Origin: Herpetosiphonaceae bacterium
GTDB lineage: Bacteria > Chloroflexota > Chloroflexia > Chloroflexales > Kallotenuaceae
DNA length: 42,990 nt
Assembly (NCBI GenBank): GCA_036374795.1
Contig: DASUTC010000041.1
Span: 1 to 42,990, forward strand
Reading direction: 5' to 3'
Shown here: in pieces, positions 1 to 9,449 of the stretch
Position numbering within the stretch: position 1 is the stretch's first letter
How the letters are laid out: every line of letters begins with the position of its first letter
Translations under genes and position numbers: made by a program
The notes under the pieces: generated by a model
What the model was told of the DNA's origin: nothing
What the model saw: the letters and a program-made list of their open reading frames with translations, nothing else
Databases searched by the model: none

Positions 1-3000
1 GGGCCGCAGGTCCAGGTCGTCAACATCTATGGCCTGACCGAGATCAGCGACATCAATATTCTGGGTGTGCTGCGCGCCGACGATCTTGGCAAACCGGTTA
101 CGGTGGGCACGCCGTTGCAGAACAACCGGATCTACATCCTCGACCAGCACCAGCAGCCGCAGCCCATCGGGCTTGCGGGCGAGATCTGCATTGCGGGCGA
201 GAGCGTCTCGCGGGGCTACCTGTTCCGCCCGGATCTCACGGCGGAGCGCTTCGTGCCGTGTCCGTTCGAGGACGGCGCGCTGATGGTGCGCACCGGCGAC
301 CTTGGCCGCTGGCTCCCCAACGGCACGGTCGAGATCCTGGGGCGGATTGACCATCAGGTGAAGATCCGAGGCTTCCGCATTGAGACGGGCGAGATCGAGG
401 CGGTGCTGGCGCAACACCCAGGCATCGATGAGTGCGCTGTGGTAGCGCGCGAGGATGGGGCAGGCGATCAACGGCTGGTAGCATACATGGTAGAACAAGG
501 GGACAAGGGAACAAGGGAGCCAAAGAACAAGGGAACTGGGCACGCGGAACTTGAAACGTGGAACTTGAAACTTCACGCCTACCTTGCCAGGCATCTGCCC
601 GCCTACATGATCCCCGCCGCGTTCGTGGTGCTCGACGCGCTGCCGAAGACGCCCAGCGGCAAGCTCGACCGCAACGCGCTGCCTGCGCCGGGAGAGGATC
701 GCCCGACCGTCGGCGATAGCCTTGTGGCACCGCGCACGCCGATTGAAGAGATCATCGCCGAGGTGTGGGCGGCGGTGCTCAAGGTGCGCCCGATCGGCGT
801 CCACGACAACTTTTTCACGCTCGGCGGGCACTCGCTGCTGGCGACGCAGGCCATCACGCGCCTGCGCCAGATCTTCGATCGTGACATCCCGCTGCGGCTG
901 CTGTTTGAGGCTCCCACGATCGCCGAGCTTGCGCCTCGGCTTGCGCAGGAGCAGATCGCCGACGCGCTGCCCTTACGGCGGGTGCCCCGCGACGGCACGC
1001 GGCTACCGCTGTCCTCGGCCCAGCAGCGCCTATGGTTCCTCGATCAGGTGCAGCCCAGCAGCACGCTCTACTCCATCCCGCTCGTCCTGCGCCTGTCCGG
1101 ATCGCTTGACCACGCGGCGCTGGAGCGCAGCCTCAATGTGATCGTCGAGCGCCACGAGGTGCTACGTACTACGTTCGCGTACGATCCCGACGCCATGCTG
1201 GAGCCTTACCAGCAGATCAGGCCGCCCGGCCATGTTCCACTGCCGCTGGTGGCGCTGCCCGCGACGGCGGACGAGGAGTATATCCGCCAGGCCGTCCTGC
1301 GCGTCGTCCGGCAGCCGTTCGATTTTCAAAACGGGCCACTCCTGCGCGGCACCATCTTCCAGCGGCACCCCACCGAGCACATCCTGGCATTCGTGATCCA
1401 TCACAGCATCTTCGATGGATGGTCACAAAGCGTGCTGCTGCGTGAGCTGACGAGCCTCTACCGGGGCTTCGTCGAAGGCGTGGAGGTCGTATTACCGCCG
1501 CTCCCCGTCCAATACGGCGATTACGCCATGTGGCAGCGGCAATGGCTTGCCGGGTGCCCTCAGGGCATAGCGCCGGGCGACATCCTCGGCAGGCAGCTCG
1601 GCTACTGGCAGCAGCAATTGGCGAATTGCCCGCCGCTGGACCTCCCCCTCGACCATCCGCGTCCGACAGCGCCGTCCGATCGGGGTGATGTCGTGGCCGT
1701 GCCTCTTGGGGCGGCGCTCTCGACCAGGCTCCGGCATCTGAGCCAGCGTCTTGGCAGCACGCTGTACATGACGCTGCTGGCGGCGTGGCAGACGCTGCTC
1801 TACCGCTACAGCGGGCAGACGGATATTGCCGTGGGCACGCCGATCGCCGGGCGGCTGCGGCCTGAGCTGGAAGGTTTGATCGGCTGCTTCGTCAATACGC
1901 TGGTGCTGCGATCCAGCCTGGCGGGCAATCCCCGCTTTGCCGAGGTCGTCGCGCGCGTGCGAGCGACCGCGCTAGAGGCATACGCGCACCAGGATCTGCC
2001 ATTCGAGGTCGTGGTCGAGCACATCCAGCCTGAGCGTGACCTCGGTCGGACGCCGCTCTTTCAGGTCATGTTTACATTGCAGAACACGCCGCGCGCGGCA
2101 ATCGAGCTGCCCGATCTGACGCTGGAGCCGCTGATGCTGGGGCCGCACACCGCCAAATTTGATCTGTCGCTGAGCCTGAGCGAGACGCCAGACGGTCTGC
2201 GAGGCGCGATCGAGTATCGCACGGATCTCTTCGAGGCAAGGACGATCGCACGGATGGCGGCGCACTACCAGATCCTGCTCAGCGCGATCACGAGCGATCC
2301 GGATCAGCCCATCGATCGGCTGCCCCTGCTGGCTGAGGCCGAGCGTCAGCGATTGCTCGCGCGGCGACCACGGGGAGCACCTACGCCTGTCTGCGTTCAC
2401 CATCTGATCGCGGCTCAGACCGCTCGGACGCCGGATGCGCTGGCGGTGCAATACCAAGACCGGACGCTCACGTATCGCCAGCTCGATCAACGGGCCAATC
2501 AGATCGCGCACCACCTACAGTCGCTCGGTGTCCGTCCCGACGTGCGGGTTGGCGTGTGCCTCGATCGCGCGCCGGAGCTGATCGTCGCGCTCCTTGGCAT
2601 CTTAAAGGCGGGCGGCGCCTACGTGCCGCTCGATCCGACCTACCCGCAGGAGCGCCTGTTCTTTATGGCGCAGGATGCGGGCATCGCCGTGCTGATCACC
2701 GACCAGGCGCTGCGGTCGTCGCTTCCCTGCTACGAGGGGCCGATCCTCTGGCTCGACCGCGATGCCGCGCTGATCGACCGGCAGCCGCTTGCTCTGCCGG
2801 ACACGTCCGTCGCTCCCGATCACCTGATGTATGTGATCTACACCTCCGGCTCAACCGGCCAGCCAAAGGGCGTGCTGATCACCCACCGCGCGGTGGTGAG
2901 CTATCTCGCCGGAGTGCGCCACCGCTATACCGTATTGCCCAACGATCGCGTGCTGCTGTTCGCGTCGATCGGCTTTGATGCCAGCGTCGAGGAGCTCTTC

Positions 3001-5067
3001 GTCACGCTGACGACCGGCGCGACGGTGGTGCTGCGCACCGACGAGATGCTGGCTAGTCCGCAAGCCTTCATGGAGCACTGTCGGCAGTGGCAGATCACCG
3101 TGCTGAGCTTGCCGACGGCCTTCTGGCATGTGCTGGCAGACGCCAGCGCGACCGGCACGCTGGACGTGCCGCCATCCGTCCGCATGGTGATCATCGGCGG
3201 CGAGCAGGCCGCCCGCGATCATGTGCGTCGCTGGCAGGAGCAGCTTGGCGACAGGATCGCTCTGGTCAACGTCTATGGGCCGACCGAAACCACGGTTGCA
3301 GCGACCGCGTATGTCGTCCCGTCCGCGCTCCCCGCCGATCGTGTGGACATTCCGATCGGATTGCCGCTGGCACATGCACGCGCTTATATCCTGGATCGGC
3401 AGATCCAGCTCGTGCCGCCGGGCCTGCCTGGGGAGCTCTACATCGGCGGGGAAAGCCTGGCGCGTGGCTACCTGAACCGGCCCGACCTCACGGCGGAGCG
3501 GTTCATCCCCGATCCCTTCAGCGACGAGCACGCTCAGGATGCAGGCGCGCGGCTCTACAAAACCGGCGATCTGGTCCGCTACGGACGTGACGGGATGCTC
3601 GTCTTCCTCGGACGTGTCGACTCCCAGGTGAAGCTGCGCGGCTTCCGCATCGAGCTTAGCGAGATCGAGGTTACGCTGCGCCAGCATCCCGGCGTGCATG
3701 AGGCGGTGGTGCTGCTGCGCGAGGACCATCCTGGCGAGCAGCAGCTTGTGGCGTATGTCGTAGAACAAAGAGCAACGGAACACAGCGAGGACCACGCCTC
3801 TCCCGCGCCTGCACACGCCGAGCGGGAGCCGGGTGGTGAGGGCCTCACCTCGGAACTCCGCGAGTTCCTGGGGTCGCGCCTGCCAGCATACATGGTGCCG
3901 AGCGCTTTCGTGCTGCTGGATGCCCTGCCGCGCACGCCCACCGACAAAATCGACCGCCGCGCGCTGCCTGCGCCGACGGCGGCACCGATCGAGCGTCAGC
4001 CCGCGCTGGCGACACCTCACGATCAGTGGGAGCTGTGGCTATCACAGCTCTGGGCCGATCTGCTGCATCGTCCGGTCGTCGGTGTCACCGAGAACTTCTT
4101 TGCCCTGGGCGGACACTCCTTGCTGGCCGTTCGCCTGATGGCCCATGTCCAGCAGCGCATCGGTCGCGCGCTGCCGCTGGCCGCGCTGATCCAGGCTCCG
4201 ACCATCCGGCAGCTCGCGGCCTATCTCCGCCGGGAGTCGCCCGCCGAGCCGTGGACGCCGATCGTGCCGCTGCGGCCACATGGCGATCGACCACCCTTGT
4301 TCTTGATCCACCCGATCGGCGGTACGGTCTTCTGCTACACGGCGCTGGTGTGCCACCTCGACGCCCGGCGGCAAGTCTATGGCCTCCAGGCGCGCGGCGT
4401 TGACGCCGGTCAAACACCGCACACGTCGATCCGGGCGATGGCCGCCGAGTATGTGGCGGCGATTCGCACGATCCAGCCGCACGGTCCCTACCTCCTGGGC
4501 GGCTGGTCGATGGGCGGCGTGGTGGCATTCGAGGTAGCGCAGCAGTTCCGCCAGCACGGCCAGCAGGTGGATCTGCTCGCACTGATCGATAGCGGGCCTC
4601 CCTCTGCCTCGCGCAGCATGCCCGACGATGCAACGCTGGTTGCCGCGTTCGCGCGGGATCTGGCGGCTGTCTACGGAAAGCGCCTGGTGATCAGCCGTGA
4701 GGAGCTGGCCGATCTGCCCGTCGAGCAGCGCCTGAGCTACGTTTTGATGCAGGCCCGTCGTCAGGCGAGTGTTCCGCCCGATATCACCGAGGAGCAGATC
4801 AGCCAGCTCGCCGCGACATTTCGCGCGCATCTAGTTGCCCTCCATACGTACGCGCCAGCGGCGCCTGCTGAGCGAGCCGCCTTGCTGGAGGCGCGGCCAG
4901 CCGACGCGCCGCAGCCGAGTCGTGCAGAACGCTGGCGTGCGTGGAGCCATCATCTTGAGGTCGTCCAGCATTCCGCCGACCACTATGGCCTGATGCATCC
5001 GCCGCACGTTCAAGCTGTTGCCGCGTGGCTGGAGCACCAGCTCATGCAGGCGATCCGGCCAGCATGA
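1..5067 (+). CDS. Nonribosomal peptide synthetase, terminal module(s), 5' end outside window
   Basis: The frame is open from base 1, so the true start lies upstream. Domains in order: the end of an adenylation domain (A5-like NIYGLTE near 22-42, A8 near 340-410, A10 PSGKLDR near 652); a carrier domain (GGHSLL, phosphopantetheine Ser at 832-834); a condensation domain (HHSIFDGWS, first His at 1399), whose RHEVLRTTF motif looks LCL-type; a complete adenylation domain (YTSGSTGQPKG near 2840, NVYGPTETT near 3268, A10 lysine in PTDKIDR near 3940); a second carrier domain (Ser at 4117); and a type I thioesterase (GWSMGG, Ser at 4507; HYGLMH near 4980). It therefore adds the last residue and releases the peptide by hydrolysis or cyclisation. 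By eye against GrsA the complete A domain has code D-A-E-S-I-G-V-V-A-K; from memory this resembles a code for a basic residue such as lysine, with low confidence. The next gene is a recombinase, so the cluster ends here. Confidence 0.96.
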   Translation, partial: GPQVQVVNIYGLTEISDINILGVLRADDLGKPVTVGTPLQNNRIYILDQHQQPQPIGLAGEICIAGESVSRGYLFRPDLTAERFVPCPFEDGALMVRTGDLGRWLPNGTVEILGRIDHQVKIRGFRIETGEIEAVLAQHPGIDECAVVAREDGAGDQRLVAYMVEQGDKGTREPKNKGTGHAELETWNLKLHAYLARHLPAYMIPAAFVVLDALPKTPSGKLDRNALPAPGEDRPTVGDSLVAPRTPIEEIIAEVWAAVLKVRPIGVHDNFFTLGGHSLLATQAITRLRQIFDRDIPLRLLFEAPTIAELAPRLAQEQIADALPLRRVPRDGTRLPLSSAQQRLWFLDQVQPSSTLYSIPLVLRLSGSLDHAALERSLNVIVERHEVLRTTFAYDPDAMLEPYQQIRPPGHVPLPLVALPATADEEYIRQAVLRVVRQPFDFQNGPLLRGTIFQRHPTEHILAFVIHHSIFDGWSQSVLLRELTSLYRGFVEGVEVVLPPLPVQYGDYAMWQRQWLAGCPQGIAPGDILGRQLGYWQQQLANCPPLDLPLDHPRPTAPSDRGDVVAVPLGAALSTRLRHLSQRLGSTLYMTLLAAWQTLLYRYSGQTDIAVGTPIAGRLRPELEGLIGCFVNTLVLRSSLAGNPRFAEVVARVRATALEAYAHQDLPFEVVVEHIQPERDLGRTPLFQVMFTLQNTPRAAIELPDLTLEPLMLGPHTAKFDLSLSLSETPDGLRGAIEYRTDLFEARTIARMAAHYQILLSAITSDPDQPIDRLPLLAEAERQRLLARRPRGAPTPVCVHHLIAAQTARTPDALAVQYQDRTLTYRQLDQRANQIAHHLQSLGVRPDVRVGVCLDRAPELIVALLGILKAGGAYVPLDPTYPQERLFFMAQDAGIAVLITDQALRSSLPCYEGPILWLDRDAALIDRQPLALPDTSVAPDHLMYVIYTSGSTGQPKGVLITHRAVVSYLAGVRHRYTVLPNDRVLLFASIGFDASVEELFVTLTTGATVVLRTDEMLASPQAFMEHCRQWQITVLSLPTAFWHVLADASATGTLDVPPSVRMVIIGGEQAARDHVRRWQEQLGDRIALVNVYGPTETTVAATAYVVPSALPADRVDIPIGLPLAHARAYILDRQIQLVPPGLPGELYIGGESLARGYLNRPDLTAERFIPDPFSDEHAQDAGARLYKTGDLVRYGRDGMLVFLGRVDSQVKLRGFRIELSEIEVTLRQHPGVHEAVVLLREDHPGEQQLVAYVVEQRATEHSEDHASPAPAHAEREPGGEGLTSELREFLGSRLPAYMVPSAFVLLDALPRTPTDKIDRRALPAPTAAPIERQPALATPHDQWELWLSQLWADLLHRPVVGVTENFFALGGHSLLAVRLMAHVQQRIGRALPLAALIQAPTIRQLAAYLRRESPAEPWTPIVPLRPHGDRPPLFLIHPIGGTVFCYTALVCHLDARRQVYGLQARGVDAGQTPHTSIRAMAAEYVAAIRTIQPHGPYLLGGWSMGGVVAFEVAQQFRQHGQQVDLLALIDSGPPSASRSMPDDATLVAAFARDLAAVYGKRLVISREELADLPVEQRLSYVLMQARRQASVPPDITEEQISQLAATFRAHLVALHTYAPAAPAERAALLEARPADAPQPSRAERWRAWSHHLEVVQHSADHYGLMHPPHVQAVAAWLEHQLMQAIRPA
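493..575 (+). repeat. Purine-rich simple repeat inside the first adenylation domain
   Basis: Four copies of ACAAGGG occur between about 495 and 535, followed by two copies of GGAACTTGAAAC (546-557 and 560-571). The reading frame stays open and encodes a hydrophilic linker between the A8 and A10 motifs. The composition is unlike the surrounding GC-rich codons. It looks like a simple-sequence insertion tolerated in the flexible hinge between the A-domain subdomains. Confidence 0.75.
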
Positions 5068-5126
5068 TCGACGGGCTAACAGGAAGGCATGGCGTCGCCC
5101 GCAGCCGACTCGTCCGGTCATCCCGG

Positions 5127-5156
5127 TTGACAGGAGGCTGCAACGTATGTGATAGT
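5127..5156 (+). promoter_or_regulatory. Possible sigma70-type promoter for the recombinase gene
   Basis: A consensus TTGACA lies at 5127-5132 and, after 18 bases, GATAGT at 5151-5156 (4 of 6 matches to TATAAT). It sits about 115 bases upstream of the recombinase start and is the only good -35 seen in this gap. Confidence 0.35.
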
Positions 5157-5269
5157 ACATGTCTCAAGCCACAGGCCGTTCGCGATCCTGGTGAGATACG
5201 CGCAGACGTTGGAGCGGGTCGCACGCATGGAACGAGGATTCAGGCGCTCGATACGTATGCGGAGGAACG

Positions 5270-6409
5270 ATGCTCGACCCGACCTTTCAGACATGGCGCG
5301 ACCTCTTTATTACCGATCTCACCGACAGTCGGCGGAGCCCGACCACGATCACGGCGCACGCCGCGACGATCACCGCGTTTCTCCACTGGCTGGCCGAGCA
5401 GCCCGATCCGCCGAGCGTACACGCGCTGCCTGCCGCTGTCTTCGAGCAGTATGTCGAGTATCTGCGGGATAGTCGCGTGTCGCTCCATACCACGCGGCGC
5501 ATCGCGGCGGGCAAGCAGGTCGAGCTTCAGCCGCTGAAGACGACCACGATCCTGGCCTATATCGGCGTGCTCACGCGCTGGCTCCAATGGCTCAAGGATG
5601 AAGGCGAGCTGACGGCGCTCACCGACCGGCGGAATCGCCCGCTGACGCCGGCGCAGCTCGCCAAACGTCTGGAGCGACTGGTCGACCGGCCCCAGCCGCG
5701 CGCCGCGCCGCGCATGCCCGATCTCCGGCGGCTGCCCGCCTACTATGATCTACAACTTGCGGCGTTCGTGGAAGCGGATGCTCATCAGCGCGGCGACGAT
5801 ACCGCTCGCGCGCGGGTCTATCTCAACCTCCTGCGCAACCGCGCGCTGATCGCCGTCCTGTTCGCGTCTGGCGGTCGAATCAGCGAGGTCCTGAGCCTCA
5901 CCACCACGGTGCAGCGCGCAGGGCGCATCGTGGATATGGCTCCGATCAGCGGAAAGGGCCGCAAGCGACGCTCGCTGCGCCTGGATGAAACCGCACGCGC
6001 GTGGATCGCCGAGTACCTTGAGGCGCGCGCGGCACGCTATCCGGTCGCGGAGGCGCTGTTCATCTCGCACGGCCCCAAAGCGAACGGCAAGCGACTCTCG
6101 GCGGTATCGGCCTGGCGCGTGGTGAAGGAGGCGGCGCACTGGCTGGCCGACGAGCGCGCGGCGGAAGGCGCCGCCGAGAAGGAGGTCGCGGCGATTCGCG
6201 CCGTATCGCCGCACGGCCTGCGCCATTTTCTGGCCCAGGCGTTGCTCGATGCCGATGCCGAGTACAAAGACATCGCGGAGCTGCTCGGCCACAGCTCGAC
6301 GGTGGTCACGGAGCAGGTCTATGCCCGCCCGGATGAGCAGCGCACGCACGAGCTGGTCGACACGTTAGCGCCGCGTCCGCTGCTGGGAGCGCGCAAGCGA
6401 AAGGCGTGA
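5270..6409 (+). CDS. Tyrosine recombinase / phage-type integrase
   Basis: This 379-aa protein has the layout of the lambda-integrase family: an N-terminal SAM-like core-binding part (about residues 1-130) and a C-terminal catalytic part. The visible catalytic set is Arg in SGGRISEVL, Lys in the beta-hairpin SGKGRKRR, His and Arg in SPHGLRHF, His in LGHSST, and the nucleophilic Tyr in EQVYARP, so it looks active. It would catalyse site-specific recombination through a 3'-phosphotyrosine intermediate. The ATG has GAGGA about 5 bases upstream. It lies just past the end of the NRPS gene, convergent with the molybdenum hydroxylase operon. No prophage genes, tRNA or obvious att repeats were seen beside it, so its role (XerD-like, integron-like or remnant of an integrated element) is open. 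Confidence 0.93.
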   Translation: MLDPTFQTWRDLFITDLTDSRRSPTTITAHAATITAFLHWLAEQPDPPSVHALPAAVFEQYVEYLRDSRVSLHTTRRIAAGKQVELQPLKTTTILAYIGVLTRWLQWLKDEGELTALTDRRNRPLTPAQLAKRLERLVDRPQPRAAPRMPDLRRLPAYYDLQLAAFVEADAHQRGDDTARARVYLNLLRNRALIAVLFASGGRISEVLSLTTTVQRAGRIVDMAPISGKGRKRRSLRLDETARAWIAEYLEARAARYPVAEALFISHGPKANGKRLSAVSAWRVVKEAAHWLADERAAEGAAEKEVAAIRAVSPHGLRHFLAQALLDADAEYKDIAELLGHSSTVVTEQVYARPDEQRTHELVDTLAPRPLLGARKRKA

Positions 6410-6516
6410 GAGGCAGCGGACGTGCATGTCGACTCGCGCCGGGGGCTGATCCGAGCCAATCAGGAACCGCCCTTTTCGGCGGCGACGATCGGACCTTCTT
6501 CGCGTGCGCGATGCGC

Positions 6517-7020
6517 TTACCGGCTGCCTGCGCCTGACTCGTCGTGGGCCATCGAGCGCTGCGCGCACGCCAGCACCGCGTCGACGATCCCCTGATAGCC
6601 CGTACAGCGGCACAGGTGCCCGGCCAGCGCCCGACGAATCTCTGCTTCTGTCGGGTGCGGGTTGGTGTCCAGAAAGCTGCTCATCTGGACCACGATGCCT
6701 GGCGTACAGAAGCCGCACTGCAATCCATGATGCGCGCGCAGCGCGCGCATCAGCGGTGTGAGCCGCCCATCCGGCGCAAGCCCCTCGATGGTTGTGATCG
6801 TCTGACCATCGGCCTGCACGGCCAGCATGAGGCAGGAGCGAACGGCCTCTCCGTTCAGCAGCACGGTACACGCGCCGCAGATCCCTTGCTCACAGCCCAG
6901 GTGGGTTCCAGTCAATTCGAGATCCTCACGCAAACAGTCCGCAAGGGTCAGTCGCGGCTCAACCGACCGGGCATACGTCACGCCGTTCACGGTCAGCGTG
7001 ATCGGGTGTTGATCGGGCAT
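6517..7020 (-). CDS. coxS-like: 2Fe-2S subunit of a xanthine/CO-dehydrogenase-type molybdenum hydroxylase
   Basis: This 167-aa protein carries both expected [2Fe-2S] clusters: the plant-ferredoxin type with Cys43, Cys48, Cys51 and Cys63 (CEQGICGAC), and the all-helical type with Cys102, Cys105, Cys137 and Cys139 (CGFC and CRC). Size and cysteine spacing are standard for CoxS, QorS and XdhC-like small subunits. It would pass electrons from the molybdenum site to the FAD subunit. The ATG is preceded by a strong GGGAGGTGA ribosome site and starts 12 bases after the large-subunit stop, so it is the last gene of the operon (FAD, Mo, Fe-S order). Substrate cannot be assigned from this subunit. Confidence 0.95.
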   Translation of the reverse strand: MPDQHPITLTVNGVTYARSVEPRLTLADCLREDLELTGTHLGCEQGICGACTVLLNGEAVRSCLMLAVQADGQTITTIEGLAPDGRLTPLMRALRAHHGLQCGFCTPGIVVQMSSFLDTNPHPTEAEIRRALAGHLCRCTGYQGIVDAVLACAQRSMAHDESGAGSR

Positions 7021-7032
7021 GGCTCACCTCCC

Positions 7033-9399
7033 TCAGTGACCGGCCTGGCGCAAAAGCTCCCGAATCCGAGGCGGGGTAAACGGCTGTTCGGTCACGCGCA
7101 CGCCGAATGGAGCCAGCGCATCGGCAATCGCATTCATCACAGCAGGCACGGCCCCAAGCACGCCGCCTTCGCCCATTGGCTTCACCCCGTAGGGCGTCAG
7201 GGGCGAGGGAGTCACGATGTGCTCGATGCGCACCGCTGGCACGTCCGCTGCCGTGGGAAGCAGATAATCGGCGAGCGTCATCGCGAGCGGATGACCATCA
7301 TGATCATACGCCAGGCGCTCGTATAAGACGCCGCCAATGCCCTGCACGGTCGCCCCCAGGATCTGCCCGTCGACGACCATCGGGTTGAGCATCGTGCCAC
7401 AATCTTCGACCACGACATACCGGTCGATGCGTACCTGCCCGGTCGCAACATCCACCTCGACCACGCAGGCATGAGTCGCGTTGGAGAACGATGCAAAGGG
7501 TGGATCGTAGCGACCGATCGTTTCCAGGCCTGGCGTTTCTCCTTCCGGCAATCCGGCGAGGTGGAAATGCGCCGTATGCGCAATGTCCTTCAGCGTCACC
7601 TCGCGATCGGGCACGCCTTTCACCCCGACGCGCCCGCCACCACGTAGCTCCATGTCCTCAGGAGCCGCTTCCAGAAGATGAGCGGCGATGCGCAGGATCT
7701 TTTCGCGGATCGTACGGCTGGCGTGCGATGTCGCTCCGCTGCCGACGACGGCGCTGCGGCTGGATTGTGTCCCAGCGCCATACGGATCGCGCGCGGTATC
7801 TCCATACAGGATCGTCACGTCGGCCATATCAACGCCCAGCTCTTCAGCGACGACCTGAGCCAGGGTGGTATCCAATCCCTGGCCGTGGTTTAAGAGGCCG
7901 ACCATCACCGTCACCTGACCGGTTGGCTCGACGCGCACCGTCGCGCTATCCCAGCCTGAGATCTCGCTCCCCATGCTGTGGTATACCTGATTGCTGAACG
8001 CGCCCGGCTCGATATACGTCGCGATGCCTAAGCCGAGATACCGACTCTGCTGGCGGGCCTGCGCCTGCTCGTGGCGAAACTGCGGGTAATCGATCAGGTC
8101 AAGGGCTTTTTCAAAGGCCTCGTCGATCGAAAGGAAGATCAGCGGAAAGCCCATCGTCGTCATGTAGGGCTGGTCCTCACGGCGAACGATATTTTTGCGC
8201 CGCACGTCGACCGAGTCCAGCCCTAGTTCGTGGGCGATCACCTCGATGATCCCCTCGCTGACCACGCTGTAGATATTGGGCGGGGCGCGGAACGGCCCAA
8301 CCGGGCATTTGTTGGTCGCGACGGTGTACGCTTCAAAGCCATAGCTCGCAATGTTCCAGTGACCGGGGATATAGCTGGCGCCCAGATACGTGAACATCTG
8401 GGCGGGCAGCGGAATGGCAGGGTAGGCACCGGCATCGGTGAAGAGCCGCGACCGCATGCCCAGGATCGTACCGTCCGACCTGACCGCCGCCTCGATGTAG
8501 CACGTCTCTTCGCGCGCGTGGTGGCCCGCGCTGAGATTTTCAATGCGGTCTTCAATCCATTTCACGGGACGACCAAGCTCGCGAGCGATGAGACACAAGA
8601 CCACATCTTCACGCTGTAAGATCGACTTTTGCCCGAAGCCGCCGCCGACATCCGGTGTGATCACGCGCAGCTTGTGCGCCGGGAGGCCAAGCAGCGCGGC
8701 GAGCATATCGCGCAGCTTATGCGGCGCCTGGGTCGAGGCATAATACAGCATGGCCTGCCGGGCAACATCCCAGTCGGCAATGCCGCCGCGTGTTTCGAGG
8801 GGCACATGCGTTTGACGATGCTGACGAAACACCGCCGACACGATCGTGTCGGCGGTCGCAAAGGCACCGGCGACATCGCCCATCTCTTGAGCGTACTGCG
8901 CGAGAATGTTGTCGCCGAGATCTTCGTCGACCAGGGGAGCACCAGCCGCAATCGCCTGTTCGGCGTCGATCACGACGGGCAGCCGCTCGTAATCGACCTC
9001 GATCAGGTCGAGCGCATCCTCGGCCACGTAGCGGCTGCTCGCGACGACAACCGCGATCGGATCGCCGACAAAGCGCACTTTGTCTACAGCCAGCGGGTAG
9101 CTCCGCGTCGTCTTTGTCACCGGCGGGTTGCCGACGATCATCATCGGCCGGGCCAGCTTACCGACGAGCATCTCGCCGGTGTACACGCCAAAGACGCCGG
9201 GCAGGGCTCGTGCCCGCGTGGTATCAATCCGCGTGAGACGCGCGTGGGCGTGGGGGCTGCGTAAGAACGCCACATGCGCCATGCGCGGCAGCTTGATGTC
9301 GGCAATGTACTGCCCCCGCCCAAGCAAAAAGCGTGGGTCTTCGACGCGCTGGACGCGGCGGCCAATGAAGCGGGGATCGGATTGCCCGGCTGTCGTCAT
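7033..9399 (-). CDS. coxL-like: Molybdopterin-binding large subunit of a xanthine/CO-dehydrogenase-type hydroxylase
   Basis: This 788-aa protein is full length for the family. It opens with the usual RRVQRVEDPRFLLGRGQY segment, has the glycine-rich VGGGFGQK cofactor loop in its first half and ends with MGEGG, whose Glu744 is the expected catalytic base. The active-site loop near residue 366 reads GPFRAPPN. It lacks the AYRCSFR signature of true (form I) CO dehydrogenase and also differs from the common form II loop AYRGAGR. The enzyme therefore probably hydroxylates an aldehyde or N-heterocycle rather than CO; that is inference. It follows the FAD subunit by 50 bases and precedes the Fe-S subunit by 12. 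The start has only a weak ribosome site (CGAG). Confidence 0.94.
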   Translation of the reverse strand: MTTAGQSDPRFIGRRVQRVEDPRFLLGRGQYIADIKLPRMAHVAFLRSPHAHARLTRIDTTRARALPGVFGVYTGEMLVGKLARPMMIVGNPPVTKTTRSYPLAVDKVRFVGDPIAVVVASSRYVAEDALDLIEVDYERLPVVIDAEQAIAAGAPLVDEDLGDNILAQYAQEMGDVAGAFATADTIVSAVFRQHRQTHVPLETRGGIADWDVARQAMLYYASTQAPHKLRDMLAALLGLPAHKLRVITPDVGGGFGQKSILQREDVVLCLIARELGRPVKWIEDRIENLSAGHHAREETCYIEAAVRSDGTILGMRSRLFTDAGAYPAIPLPAQMFTYLGASYIPGHWNIASYGFEAYTVATNKCPVGPFRAPPNIYSVVSEGIIEVIAHELGLDSVDVRRKNIVRREDQPYMTTMGFPLIFLSIDEAFEKALDLIDYPQFRHEQAQARQQSRYLGLGIATYIEPGAFSNQVYHSMGSEISGWDSATVRVEPTGQVTVMVGLLNHGQGLDTTLAQVVAEELGVDMADVTILYGDTARDPYGAGTQSSRSAVVGSGATSHASRTIREKILRIAAHLLEAAPEDMELRGGGRVGVKGVPDREVTLKDIAHTAHFHLAGLPEGETPGLETIGRYDPPFASFSNATHACVVEVDVATGQVRIDRYVVVEDCGTMLNPMVVDGQILGATVQGIGGVLYERLAYDHDGHPLAMTLADYLLPTAADVPAVRIEHIVTPSPLTPYGVKPMGEGGVLGAVPAVMNAIADALAPFGVRVTEQPFTPPRIRELLRQAGH

Positions 9400-9449
9400 C
9401 TCGATGCTCCGTATCAGTCTACCGTTGAATCCGTTGTCCGGCGCTGGTG

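Noticed and set aside
2851-4020. 389-codon open frame on the minus strand inside the NRPS
   Set aside because: It lies fully antisense to conserved adenylation and linker sequence, has no ribosome site and its translation matches no family; high GC opens such shadow frames.
6467-6482. Small hairpin CCGCC-6-GGCGG between the recombinase and Fe-S subunit genes
   Set aside because: Only 5 base pairs and no T-run; too weak to call a terminator for the convergent genes.
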